Source: Streptomyces sp. NBC_00440
GTDB taxonomy: Bacteria > Actinomycetota > Actinomycetes > Streptomycetales > Streptomycetaceae
DNA: 64,000 nucleotides
Assembly: GCF_036014215.1 (NCBI RefSeq)
Contig: NZ_CP107921.1
Span: 2,675,501 to 2,739,500, forward strand
Direction: 5' to 3'
Part shown: piece by piece, positions 14,954 through 22,439 of the stretch
Position numbering within the stretch: position 1 is the first letter of the stretch
Layout: every line of letters starts with the position of its first letter
Notes under the pieces: generated by a model
Database searches by the model: none
Told to the model about the DNA's origin: nothing
Seen by the model: only the letters and a program-made list of their open reading frames with translations
Program-made: the position numbers and the translations under genes

Positions 14954-15372
14954 TGGGCCGCGAATCGTACTGGTGCCAGTTATCGGCCGGCCCCGCCGAC
15001 CATTCCGCAGCGATCGTCCTTGGCTGCTCTCCGGTGAGAAACCGACGCCTTGCGCTTCGGTGGATGAGAGGACAGGCCCAACGGGTAGTTCGAGCCCTTG
15101 ATCCTGACCCGTCTGACTGGTGGGTCGCCAACGCTCCGCTGCACCAGGTGGACACGTCCTTCCACGCCCCTGACCCTGCGGAGGCTCTGCGGGTCTGGGT
15201 TGCCGATGCCTGGGAGCACGATGCGGTGATGCGTGTACTCAACAGAGGACAGCCGTACTCACTCACCGTTTACGACCAATCTGCCTACTACTCCCTCTCT
15301 GCCAGGCCAGCTTCAGTGGCCTTCGGGACGGAGTTACGCGACCCAAGACCTGTTCACTGCGCGGTCGCCTAA
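14953..15372 (+). CDS. Hypothetical protein (139 aa)
   Basis: Its ATG shares a base with the preceding stop (TGATG). It is rich in Arg and Trp (LALRWMRGQAQRVVRALDPD; DPSDWWVANAPLHQVDTSF). No domain recognised. Co-translated with the HATPase protein, so likely functionally linked. Confidence 0.6.
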   Translation: MGRESYWCQLSAGPADHSAAIVLGCSPVRNRRLALRWMRGQAQRVVRALDPDPSDWWVANAPLHQVDTSFHAPDPAEALRVWVADAWEHDAVMRVLNRGQPYSLTVYDQSAYYSLSARPASVAFGTELRDPRPVHCAVA

Positions 15373-15376
15373 TGCC

Positions 15377-15463
15377 CCGCTCTGGTCACGTGCTGTCTTT
15401 CACCCTCGGCCCACCTGGTGGTCGGGGACGACACCGGGCTCCCCCGCCCCGTGACCAGAGCGG
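15377..15463. repeat. Perfect 14-bp inverted repeat separated by 59 bp
   Basis: CCGCTCTGGTCACG (15,377-15,390) and CGTGACCAGAGCGG (15,450-15,463) are exact reverse complements. They lie between the 139-aa gene and the small-peptide gene. They may pair as a long-range RNA stem or serve as a looped operator pair. Confidence 0.6.
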
Positions 15464-15515
15464 TTCCAAGCTCCCGCCCAATTGCCTCATCAGCGGCAGT
15501 CGGGCGGGTGTACGA

Positions 15516-15540
15516 CGGCTCAGGGAATCTCCCTGAGCCG
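15516..15540 (+). terminator. Tight hairpin ahead of the peptide gene
   Basis: An 11-bp perfect stem CGGCTCAGGGA/TCCCTGAGCCG with a 3-nt loop ends 22 nt before the peptide ATG. It could terminate the upstream HATPase transcript or act as an attenuator for the cassette. Confidence 0.55.
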
Positions 15541-15562
15541 ACCGGAGAGAGAGGACGTTCCA

Positions 15563-15700
15563 ATGGAACAGGCAACCTCAGCCCAGCCCACGCCCGAGAG
15601 CAGCGATCTGCTGATCTCCCGCGAGCAGGTCACCGCGGCGCGGGCCCGGATGTTCGTCCCGTCCGACAACACCGCCGGCAAGTCCGACGGCAACGACTAA
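15563..15700 (+). CDS. 45-residue peptide, candidate substrate of the cassette
   Basis: MEQATSAQPTPESSDLLISR begins the product, and RMFVPSDNTAGKSDGND ends it. GAGAGAGGA lies upstream with slightly long spacing. There is no signal peptide or cysteine. The N-terminal two thirds look like a leader (acidic, helical LLISREQVTAARAR) and the last about 16 residues are polar Ser/Asn/Asp/Lys. It lies 15 bp before a JmjC oxygenase gene and heads a four-gene co-directional cassette, the layout of a RiPP precursor followed by tailoring enzymes. The reading as precursor peptide is inference; a small regulatory or ribosomal-mimic peptide is possible. Confidence 0.5.
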   Translation: MEQATSAQPTPESSDLLISREQVTAARARMFVPSDNTAGKSDGND

Positions 15701-15715
15701 CGGAACGGACCACAC

Positions 15716-16900
15716 ATGACCGCGCTTGATTCTGCGGTCGTCGCGCGCCTCGGTGAGGACTTCCTCGCCGAGGCGTTCGGCCGCAGCTACCGCCTGTCTC
15801 GCGGCGATGCCGCGTCTGTCGCCGACATCATTACTTGGGCCGATATCAACGAGGTCTTAGCCCGGCACCGCATGGAACCACCCCGGTTGAGGCTCTCGGC
15901 CGAGGGGGTGGCCCTCCCGCTCGACGCCTACACGGTTCCCGAGGTGGCCAAGCGTCGTACGGTCTTCCATCGGACCCACCCGGCCGCGCTGCACGAGCAG
16001 CTAGCCAACGGGGCCACGCTGGTCGTTGACGCTGTCGATGAGTTGTTCCCCGGTGTCGAAACCCTCGCCTCCGAGCTGGAGACCGCGTTCCGATCCAAGG
16101 TCCAGGTCAACTTGTACGCGTCCTGGACGGGCCGCGAGGGCTTCGGAGTGCATTGGGACGACCACGATGTGGTCGTGGTGCAGGTCGACGGCTCGAAGCG
16201 CTGGAAGCTCTACGGCCCCACCAGGTCGGCGCCCATGCATTTGGACATGGCAGAGCCTGAACAACCGCCCGAGGAGCCCGTAGCGGAGTTCGTTCTCACC
16301 CCCGGCGACGTGCTCTATCTCCCGCGCGGCTGGTGGCACGCCGTCTCCGCGTCCGAGGGCGAGCGGTCCCTTCACCTGACGTGTGGGCTGAGCGTGGCTA
16401 CAGGTGCCGACCTCATCGTGTGGCTATCGGAGATCCTGCGTGAGCACGAGATCGTGAGGGCGGACCTGCCACGCTTCGGTACCGACAAGGAGCGATCCGA
16501 GACCGCGTCGGCACTGCGGGACCTTCTCGTCGCCGAGCTGAGCGATCCGGAAGTGATCGGCCGGTACTTCACGCTCAAGGATGCGGACGAGCGGGTGAGG
16601 TTCCGCCCGAGTCTCCCGTATGTCTCCGGCCTACCAGCCGACCCGGACCTGGTGGCCCGCCTCCTCACCACACGCCACGACCTACGGCTCACTGCCGAAG
16701 GGAACGCAGTTCTCACGGCAGGTGGGGAGACGCTGACTCTTGCCGGGGCCGCTCACCCCCTGCTGCTGGCCCTGGCCGACCGGCAGCCTCACCGGCTCGG
16801 GGATCTCGCCTCTGCCGCCGAACTCACAGTTGAACAGGTCGCCGGGGTGGCGTGGGAGCTGGTAAAGGTGCAGATCGTCACAGTAGATGGTGCCCGATGA
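15716..16900 (+). CDS. JmjC-domain cupin oxygenase, ribosomal-oxygenase-like (394 aa)
   Basis: The fold is of the YcfD/MINA53/NO66 type: a double-stranded beta helix at about residues 60-225 with Fe(II) ligands His146-x-Asp148 (VHWDDHD) and His208 (PRGWWHAV), followed by helical dimerisation and winged-helix-like segments (about 250-394). Lysines in SKRWKLY (161-164) could hold 2-oxoglutarate. Family members hydroxylate Arg or His of ribosomal proteins; some bacterial relatives modify ribosomally made peptides. The adjacent peptide gene is the obvious substrate, but ribosomal protein targets are not excluded. The stop overlaps the next ATG (ATGA). Confidence 0.8.
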   Translation: MTALDSAVVARLGEDFLAEAFGRSYRLSRGDAASVADIITWADINEVLARHRMEPPRLRLSAEGVALPLDAYTVPEVAKRRTVFHRTHPAALHEQLANGATLVVDAVDELFPGVETLASELETAFRSKVQVNLYASWTGREGFGVHWDDHDVVVVQVDGSKRWKLYGPTRSAPMHLDMAEPEQPPEEPVAEFVLTPGDVLYLPRGWWHAVSASEGERSLHLTCGLSVATGADLIVWLSEILREHEIVRADLPRFGTDKERSETASALRDLLVAELSDPEVIGRYFTLKDADERVRFRPSLPYVSGLPADPDLVARLLTTRHDLRLTAEGNAVLTAGGETLTLAGAAHPLLLALADRQPHRLGDLASAAELTVEQVAGVAWELVKVQIVTVDGAR

Positions 16901-17793
16901 CCGCAAGTCTCGGCCTCGGAACCTACCGACTGCGCAGCCTTCCCGAAGCGGCGAAGGCCGCAGTGGCCCACGGAGCCGACTGGATCGACACGGCCCCCAA
17001 CTACCTGCACGGGCAGGCGGAGCAACAGCTCAAGCCCGTTCTCGCCGCCTATCCGCTGGTCCCCGTCTCCACGAAGGTGGGCTTCTTCACCCCCGAACAG
17101 GCGCGGCGGGCTCTCGCGGCCGGCGTCCTGACCAAGGAGGAAGCGGAGGCCGGCCACTGCCTCAGCCCGCGCGCTGTTCTCTGGCAGGCTCAGCAGAGCC
17201 GCGCCGCGCTGGGACGCGTCCCTGACATCACCTTCGTGCACAACCCGGAGCGCGGACTCCACACCCGCCGCGAGTTGGAACCACGGCTGTATGAGGCTTT
17301 CGTCGCGCTGGAGAAGTGCGTAGACCGTGGCCTCACCAAGGGCTACGGCGTCGCCACCTGGGGAGCGGTGCACGAAGGTCTCACCTCGATCAACCGCGTC
17401 GCCGAGATTGCCTGGCAAGCGGGACGAGGCAAATCCCGACTCAGGGGGATCCAACTGCCACTTTCCATCATCCAGATCGGCCCTCTGGCAGACGCCATGA
17501 ACGGGTACGGCGCACTGCCCAGTGCTCAAGTTCACGGCATCGACATCTTCGCCTCCGCACCCCTGCACGGAGGCGAACTCCTGGGAATGATCCCCGAGCC
17601 CGTTGCTGAAGAGCTGGCTCCGGGGTCAGGCCCGCTACGCGTAGCCCTCGGCTTTCCCGCGTCGGTGCAAGGTGTGAAGCGTCTGCTCCTCTCCGCCTCC
17701 TCTGCGCAACACTGGGCGGAAGCCGCGGAAGCCATCGAGGTACCACTCCCCGACAAGCACATGAAGGAAATCGCGAGTGCCTTCGCTCCCTGA
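16897..17793 (+). CDS. Aldo/keto reductase (298 aa)
   Basis: The catalytic tetrad is visible: Asp31 and Tyr36 (DTAPNYLHG), Lys60 (VSTKVGF) and His115 (FVHNPERG). The length fits a single (beta/alpha)8 NAD(P)H-dependent reductase. The C-terminal half lacks an obvious classical 2'-phosphate motif that I can name. It overlaps both neighbours, so it should be made with the JmjC oxygenase; a reductase acting on a product of an oxygenase is an attractive pathway logic, inferred from layout. Confidence 0.82.
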   Translation: MTASLGLGTYRLRSLPEAAKAAVAHGADWIDTAPNYLHGQAEQQLKPVLAAYPLVPVSTKVGFFTPEQARRALAAGVLTKEEAEAGHCLSPRAVLWQAQQSRAALGRVPDITFVHNPERGLHTRRELEPRLYEAFVALEKCVDRGLTKGYGVATWGAVHEGLTSINRVAEIAWQAGRGKSRLRGIQLPLSIIQIGPLADAMNGYGALPSAQVHGIDIFASAPLHGGELLGMIPEPVAEELAPGSGPLRVALGFPASVQGVKRLLLSASSAQHWAEAAEAIEVPLPDKHMKEIASAFAP

Positions 17794-18610
17794 TGACAGC
17801 AAGATCGTTGCGCGCATGTGCGCGCAACTCGATCACGCCGCTGACACCTTCGGGTGCAAGCGGGAAGTGGGCGGCACAGAAACGTGGGGCTGGGGCGGGC
17901 GATCGTTGTCCGCCCCGGTCATGTTCGAGGGCCGCCAGTACTGGCTTCGAGTTGCCGAGATGCCTCGCGGCAAGGGCCCCTCGTCGGCCTGGGACGGCCC
18001 CGAGGCCGCCGCGTTGCACATCCCCCGCAAGGTGCCGCGGCCTCGGTTCGCGGGGGCGCGTCGATGGGACCTTGCAGAGTTCTCCTACTACGCAGATCTT
18101 CATGCCCACCTGCGCGGTCGTCCACTTTCAAAAACCGCACTTCCGCCCGAGGGACTGCGGCCCACGGCCGACTGGTGGGACCGACTATCAGATGCCCTGA
18201 CCGCCATCTCCCGCGTCTCGACGTCGCGCGTCACGGTCCGCGCAGAACGGCTGACTTGGGCCATGCCACGCTTCCTCGGCGACGATGCCCCCGCGGAGCC
18301 ACCGAACTGGACCACTGCACACGGGGACATTCAATGGTCCAACCTGTCCGGCCCCACTCTGGAAATCATCGACTGGGAACGGTGGGGGCAGGCTCCGGAG
18401 GGCTACGACGCTGCCGTCCTGTACGTGTCCAGCCTTGCAGCCCCGGATGTGGCGCGTCAGGTCCGGGATCGTTTCGGCGAACTGCTGTCCTCACCGTCAG
18501 GCCGCTTCGCCCAGCTCTACGCGGCCAGTGAGTTCATCCAGGGATTCGAGCGCGGGAACAATCTGCTGCTCGAACCTCCCATCCGCAACCTGGTAGCCAG
18601 GCTGCTGTGA
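17777..18610 (+). CDS. Aminoglycoside-phosphotransferase-fold kinase-like protein (277 aa)
   Basis: The GTG start lies 17 bp inside the reductase gene. The C-lobe has the Brenner motif AHGDIQWSNL (His182, Asp184, Asn189) and the metal-binding IIDW Asp199, the arrangement of APH/choline-kinase-fold phosphotransferases. The N-lobe is shortened and lacks a clear lysine-glutamate pair, although YWLRVAE may hold the strand with a conserved-like residue. Substrate unknown: a small molecule, sugar or peptide hydroxyl. The placement as last gene of the cassette suggests phosphorylation of the cassette product or self-protection. Confidence 0.7.
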   Translation: MPSLPDDSKIVARMCAQLDHAADTFGCKREVGGTETWGWGGRSLSAPVMFEGRQYWLRVAEMPRGKGPSSAWDGPEAAALHIPRKVPRPRFAGARRWDLAEFSYYADLHAHLRGRPLSKTALPPEGLRPTADWWDRLSDALTAISRVSTSRVTVRAERLTWAMPRFLGDDAPAEPPNWTTAHGDIQWSNLSGPTLEIIDWERWGQAPEGYDAAVLYVSSLAAPDVARQVRDRFGELLSSPSGRFAQLYAASEFIQGFERGNNLLLEPPIRNLVARLL

Positions 18611-18626
18611 CGTGAATGAATGAATT

Positions 18627-18659
18627 AGAGGCCCGGACACTTCTCCTGTCCGGGCCTCT
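18627..18659 (+). terminator. Hairpin, copy of the recurrent element terminator
   Basis: A 12-bp stem AGAGGCCCGGAC/GTCCGGGCCTCT surrounds the loop ACTTCTCCT. It lies between the convergent cassette (ending 18,610) and DUF2637 gene (ending 18,672), so it can serve both strands. Confidence 0.75.
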
Positions 18660-18671
18660 GTCATTCGCTGG

Positions 18672-19424
18672 TCAGATCGTCAGGGGAAGCATCTCCCCCG
18701 CTGACTGCTCTGCCTCATGCTCGGCCACCTTCACAGCCTTCAGTTCGGCCCTCTTCATCTGGGCCATGTAGCGGCGGGCCGTACGGGGAGCCCGGCCAAG
18801 AACCTCCCCCAGGGTCTCGGGGGTCACGTCCCTCCCGGCCGCTTCCAGGTTGGCAATGGCCTTATTGACTTCGTCCTCGGACAGACCGGGGCGGCCAGGC
18901 TTGCCCTTCCGGCAAGGTGTCTCGGCCGCGTCGTCATCATCTTCGAATGTGTCCTCCAGCTCCTCGATTTCGACCTCAGATGCGGTGGACTCGGGAGCCG
19001 CGGCCATGTGAAGCATGTGGAAGGCGACCAGCGGCGGAATGGCCGACACGGCGCCGACCAGGAGCCAGGACGTGTTCATGTAGTCCTGCTGGATCAGGTG
19101 GGACACATCCTGAGCCGTCAGGGCCAGAAGCAGAGCGGCCACGGCACCCGCCACAGCGGACCTCTGATTAGGCAGGCAGAGACGCTTGGCCACATCCGCG
19201 ATGACCGCAGAGCAGGCCGCATAGACGGATACACAGACTGGCATGAGCCAGGCCACATTGAACGTCCAGAGGCCAAGCAGGTTCACGGAGTCCCATCCGG
19301 CCACTTTGGCCAGGTGGACTTCTCCGGGGATGGACATGAGGAGTGCGGTCAGAAGGACCACAGGGCGGCCGTATTTGAACACGACCTTCGCGTACGGAGG
19401 CAGGTCGATACTGACAGTGGACAC
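18672..19424 (-). CDS. DUF2637-type membrane protein with C-terminal HTH-like region (250 aa)
   Basis: Four hydrophobic segments lie in the first 150 residues ([65 protein letters not shown]), followed by an acidic linker and a helical tail TPETLGEVLGRAPRTARRYM resembling a helix-turn-helix. DUF2637 proteins occur on Streptomyces plasmids, integrative elements and phages near replication/transfer genes. The GTG start follows AGGGGA. Role unknown; a membrane-tethered regulator of element maintenance is conceivable. Confidence 0.7.
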   Translation of the reverse strand: MSTVSIDLPPYAKVVFKYGRPVVLLTALLMSIPGEVHLAKVAGWDSVNLLGLWTFNVAWLMPVCVSVYAACSAVIADVAKRLCLPNQRSAVAGAVAALLLALTAQDVSHLIQQDYMNTSWLLVGAVSAIPPLVAFHMLHMAAAPESTASEVEIEELEDTFEDDDDAAETPCRKGKPGRPGLSEDEVNKAIANLEAAGRDVTPETLGEVLGRAPRTARRYMAQMKRAELKAVKVAEHEAEQSAGEMLPLTI

Positions 19425-19457
19425 AACTGTCCCCTTCGTTTGAGCAGTTGGGGTTTG

Positions 19458-20381
19458 TCAGACGGTGGCGAACGCGCGCCGGGAGGAGCCCTTGATGGCC
19501 CCGGAAGAGCGGCGCTGGCGGATAGCGTCCACCAGGAAGGCAGCCTCAGCGGACTGGCCAATGAGAGTGGGTTCACTGGTGGTCGGCTGGACGCCGGCAC
19601 ACCGGCCACAGATGCCGGCCTTCTGGCCACGTGGCATGTAGCCGCCACACCGGGGGCACTCCACGAGCTTTTCGACCACGACCGGTACGGGCGGCATCTT
19701 CCGGTTGAGCCTGTCGGCCAGAAGAGCCCGAGGGCTCTTCACAGTGGCCGGAAGACCTTCGATCAGCTCGTTGCGAAGCTGGAGTTCCGACACTCCACGG
19801 GCTAGCCACTCGGCGGCCACTGGAGCGAGCTTCATGACGTCACTGGTCGAGAGGGTCAGCGGGGGCACAGCGGCGCCCAAGCGCCCGAGGAGAGCCGCAG
19901 CGCGGCCAATGTCGTGTGACTGCGGAGCATCCTCCCCCCTGTCCTCGCGCCTACCTTCGTCTGCAACCGAAGGCGTTCGAGGGGTAGGGGGGTTCTTTCC
20001 CTGGGTTCTTTCCCCGAAGGGGTTGATCCCGGAGACCCGAGGCTTCGGGTGGCCGGGCTTCGGAGTTTCGGGCTCCGGCTTCGATTCCGACTGGGGCAGG
20101 TCGAAGACCTCAACGTGTGTCGCCCAGTGGCCACGCTCGTTCTGCACGCGGGTGCATATGACGTAGCCACCCGCCTGGAGCTCCTTCATGGCGTTGGTGA
20201 CGCGCTTCTGGCCCTCGGCTACGTCCTCGGTCAGCTCTCTGACCGTGGCGGCTGTGTACTCGGGCTGTGAGATGAGCAGGCTCAGGAGACCGCGAGCCGT
20301 GAGGCTGAGCTTGCGGTGCTGGAGGATGGCGTTCGGGACGATGGTGAACCCGGACCGTTGTTGGGTACGCTTGATGCGCAT
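19458..20381 (-). CDS. Helix-turn-helix protein, element replication/regulation type (307 aa)
   Basis: The N-terminus (MRIKRTQQRSGFTIVPNAIL, then LSLTARGLLSLLISQPEY) forms a winged-helix domain typical of proteins near the integrase of Streptomyces integrative elements and phages. The middle is a Pro/Lys/Glu-rich linker (about 115-165). The C-terminal part holds a zinc ribbon (CPRCGG, then CGRC). It could bind origin DNA or act as a regulator; replication initiation is not proven. An exact element motif lies 71 bp upstream of its start. Confidence 0.6.
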   Translation of the reverse strand: MRIKRTQQRSGFTIVPNAILQHRKLSLTARGLLSLLISQPEYTAATVRELTEDVAEGQKRVTNAMKELQAGGYVICTRVQNERGHWATHVEVFDLPQSESKPEPETPKPGHPKPRVSGINPFGERTQGKNPPTPRTPSVADEGRREDRGEDAPQSHDIGRAAALLGRLGAAVPPLTLSTSDVMKLAPVAAEWLARGVSELQLRNELIEGLPATVKSPRALLADRLNRKMPPVPVVVEKLVECPRCGGYMPRGQKAGICGRCAGVQPTTSEPTLIGQSAEAAFLVDAIRQRRSSGAIKGSSRRAFATV

Positions 20382-20451
20382 CGAAGATCAACCTCTTCGG
20401 TGTCGGGCCCCCGGAGGTTGCAGCCTCGCGGGGGTCATTACGTGATCAGAA

Positions 20452-20464
20452 CTTGAATCCGTGA
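20452..20464 (-). promoter_or_regulatory. Element motif TCACGGATTCAAG upstream of the HTH gene
   Basis: An exact copy of the dispersed 13-bp motif, 71-83 bp before the ATG at 20,381, reading in the direction of that gene. Confidence 0.45.
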
Positions 20465-20557
20465 CGACCGTAGCATGATCGCTCTATGTCCGGTCAAGCC
20501 TCTTGAACACAGCCCCATGGAGCAGGGGGGCAGAACCTCGCGCTGGCGCTACGAGCA

Positions 20558-20582
20558 GGAGGGCCCCCGCTGGGGGCCCTCC
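20558..20582 (-). terminator. Terminator between the recombinase gene and the HTH gene
   Basis: An 11-bp stem GGAGGGCCCCC/GGGGGCCCTCC with a 3-nt loop, 19 bp downstream of the leftward recombinase stop. The T-run (CCTTTTCC) is on the + strand side. Confidence 0.7.
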
Positions 20583-20600
20583 TTTTCCCGGCCTGGGTGG

Positions 20601-22148
20601 TCACCCGACGGCGGAGACCTGGACCGACTTCACAACTTCACCCTCGATGATCAACGGACTCTCCATGGCCACCTTCTCCGGCCAAGCGGTGCCCTTGCCG
20701 ATCATCATCCGGAAGTTGGACTCCAGGAGTCGCTTCCGTTGGCCTTCGAGGTCCAGCGTGGCCCACAGCTCTGCATAGGTCATGCCTTGATCGATCTCAA
20801 CCCACCCAGACTTGATCACGGGCATGGCCTTCAGTTCGGTCCGGCGCCCCTTGAGACGGTTCATCCGCTGCCGGTACTCAGCGCGGTCGTCTTCCCAGTC
20901 ACCTTCCTCGTCCTGACGCATCAGGCGCCGGATCTTGGCCTCCACCTGATCCAGCTCCCGAGCGCTGTCGGAGCCAGCAACCCACACGCGCTTGGTCACG
21001 CGCTCGTGGCCGTGAAGCTGAAGGAACAGCACTTCCATCATCTCTTCCACGATCTCGGCCCGACAGCTGATGCCCTTACATCGCTTGGCGTTGGGCCAGT
21101 TACCGCACACGTAATACCGGTACTCCAGGCCGTTAGCGTGGCCTCGCGAGACCTTGTGGTTGCCGTTACTACCGCACCCCGAACAGATCGCGACTCCGTA
21201 TGCAGGGCTCGTCATGTTCACGCGGCGAGCCGTGGTCACGCTGCGCGCCCTTACCGCCGCCTGAAGCGTCTCCCACTCCTCCGTCGTGAACACGGGATCG
21301 GCGATCCGGACGGGGTCGCCGTTGTCATCCCTGAGCACCTTGCCTCGGTACTTCTTATAGCCAAGTAGCGCCTGGTTCGTCAGCAGCGCCTTTACCGAGC
21401 CGTTCGACCACAGCTCCCGGCTCCCCTCCTGGCTCTTCCGCAGCGCCGACTTGCTCTTGGTCGCCTTACCGCGGGCGACCCGCGCACGGTCCCGTGCGGT
21501 AAGAACGTCACCGCCATTGAGCTTGGCCTCAATGCCCGAGTGAGGTTCGTTGGCTACGGCCCACTCACGCATCCGATGAAGCCAGACCACCATCTCTTCG
21601 TCCAGCTCGATGAAGGCGACTTGTTTACCGTCCACGTAGCGGTGAACAATGCGGTACCCGAACGGGGCAATGCCTCCCGGCCAGCGGTTCGTGAAGCGCC
21701 GGCGGTCGTGTGAGTCCTGGATGCGCTGCTTGATGCGCTCCAGCTCCTTATGCGGACCGAGACTCTTCACGTGCAGAATCGCGCGACCTTCAGGGGTCTT
21801 CATCTGCTCCGTGAACGAGGGGTCATCTAGGACATGTATCTCCTTGCCCCATTCGAGCATTTTGAACACAAATGACATGAAGTGCGGCTCACTGCGGCTG
21901 AGCCTGTCCTGATTCGTAACCCACAGCTCATCCCACTCTTCACGCCTGTCTACGGCCAGCCACTCACCGAGAGCTGGCCTGTCGAACATGTCCACATCGC
22001 CGGACACGGACACGTCCGCCGTGATGCCAACAACGCGGGCCGCCTCTTCGGCGGCCCGCGTCTTCAGTCTGGCGTCTTGAGCCTCGATCGACTCACTCTT
22101 CTCGTCCCGGCTGTAGGAGATCCGTTCAGCCAGTAGCACACGTCTCAC
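20601..22148 (-). CDS. Large serine recombinase / integrase (515 aa)
   Basis: The N-terminal resolvase domain has the nucleophile serine in ISYSRDEKSESIEAQ, then VTNQDRLSR. A recombinase domain follows (WPGGIAPFGYRIV), then a zinc ribbon with CSGCG and CGN, KRCKG, and a coiled-coil C-terminal part (ELDQVEAKIRRLMRQDEEGD). This is the phiC31/TG1 type of site-specific integrase. The GTG at 22,148 is chosen because AAGGA lies at proper distance; a GTG two codons upstream is possible. Its gene lies at the element boundary, reading inward, about 50 bp from the disrupted helicase start. Confidence 0.9.
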   Translation of the reverse strand: MRRVLLAERISYSRDEKSESIEAQDARLKTRAAEEAARVVGITADVSVSGDVDMFDRPALGEWLAVDRREEWDELWVTNQDRLSRSEPHFMSFVFKMLEWGKEIHVLDDPSFTEQMKTPEGRAILHVKSLGPHKELERIKQRIQDSHDRRRFTNRWPGGIAPFGYRIVHRYVDGKQVAFIELDEEMVVWLHRMREWAVANEPHSGIEAKLNGGDVLTARDRARVARGKATKSKSALRKSQEGSRELWSNGSVKALLTNQALLGYKKYRGKVLRDDNGDPVRIADPVFTTEEWETLQAAVRARSVTTARRVNMTSPAYGVAICSGCGSNGNHKVSRGHANGLEYRYYVCGNWPNAKRCKGISCRAEIVEEMMEVLFLQLHGHERVTKRVWVAGSDSARELDQVEAKIRRLMRQDEEGDWEDDRAEYRQRMNRLKGRRTELKAMPVIKSGWVEIDQGMTYAELWATLDLEGQRKRLLESNFRMMIGKGTAWPEKVAMESPLIIEGEVVKSVQVSAVG

Positions 22149-22174
22149 GGTCACTTCCTTACTTTGACCTGCAC

Positions 22175-22200
22175 TTATGCGTTTGTCAAAGCACTGGGAT
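22175..22200. other. Approximate right attachment junction of the element
   Basis: The helicase-like reading frame loses its expected sequence after codon 14 (CGGATC then CCAGTG), so the recombination point is placed at about 22,186-22,200. The exact core cannot be defined without the left junction, which lies outside the window. Confidence 0.45.
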
Positions 22201-22239
22201 CCGCTCCAGGACCCCTTCCAGCACTGCCATGTTGGACAT
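22186..22239 (-). pseudogene. 5' fragment of a RecD-like (RecD2) helicase gene
   Basis: The frame reads MSNMAVLEGVLERIPVL then stop. The first 14 residues match, from memory, the start of the actinobacterial RecD-like ATP-dependent helicase (MAVLEGVLERIT...). The rest is missing, and the serine recombinase begins 38 bp further on, so the element most likely entered this gene after about codon 14. The remaining gene should lie at the left end of the element. Identification rests on a short match. Confidence 0.55.
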
Positions 22240-22362
22240 GGTGCGACGTTACCGCCGGGGTCCGACAGCCCGGTACGGGGAAGCGGCACCGGCCGGTGGG
22301 CGTGACCGTCCGGGCGCCCCGGCCGCACCGTCACGATCGGATTACGGAATGCCGGACTCCTC

Positions 22363-22412
22363 TTGACCGCCACCCATGTAATCGATTCCAATCTCCCGTG
22401 TAATCGATTCCA
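22363..22412 (+). promoter_or_regulatory. LacI-type double operator and promoter of the ribose operon
   Basis: TGTAATCGATTCCA occurs twice, at 22,377-22,390 and 22,399-22,412, 22 bp apart (two helical turns). Each is a near-perfect palindrome around a central CG, as for LacI-family operators. TTGACC at 22,363 can serve as -35; the -10 is not clear. It is upstream of the LacI gene, so autoregulation of the whole operon is likely. Confidence 0.7.
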
Positions 22413-22439
22413 TGCGGCCCACAAGGAGGTGGTCCAGCG

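Noticed and set aside
20475..21368. Rightward 297-codon frame
   Set aside because: Antisense to the serine recombinase C-terminal part.
1..22190. Calling the element a complete prophage or a conjugative element
   Set aside because: No capsid, tail, terminase, lysis, FtsK-like or relaxase gene is visible; the left end is outside the window.
22150..22260. tRNA gene as attachment site
   Set aside because: No tRNA-like sequence near the recombinase; the helicase 5' fragment fits the junction better.
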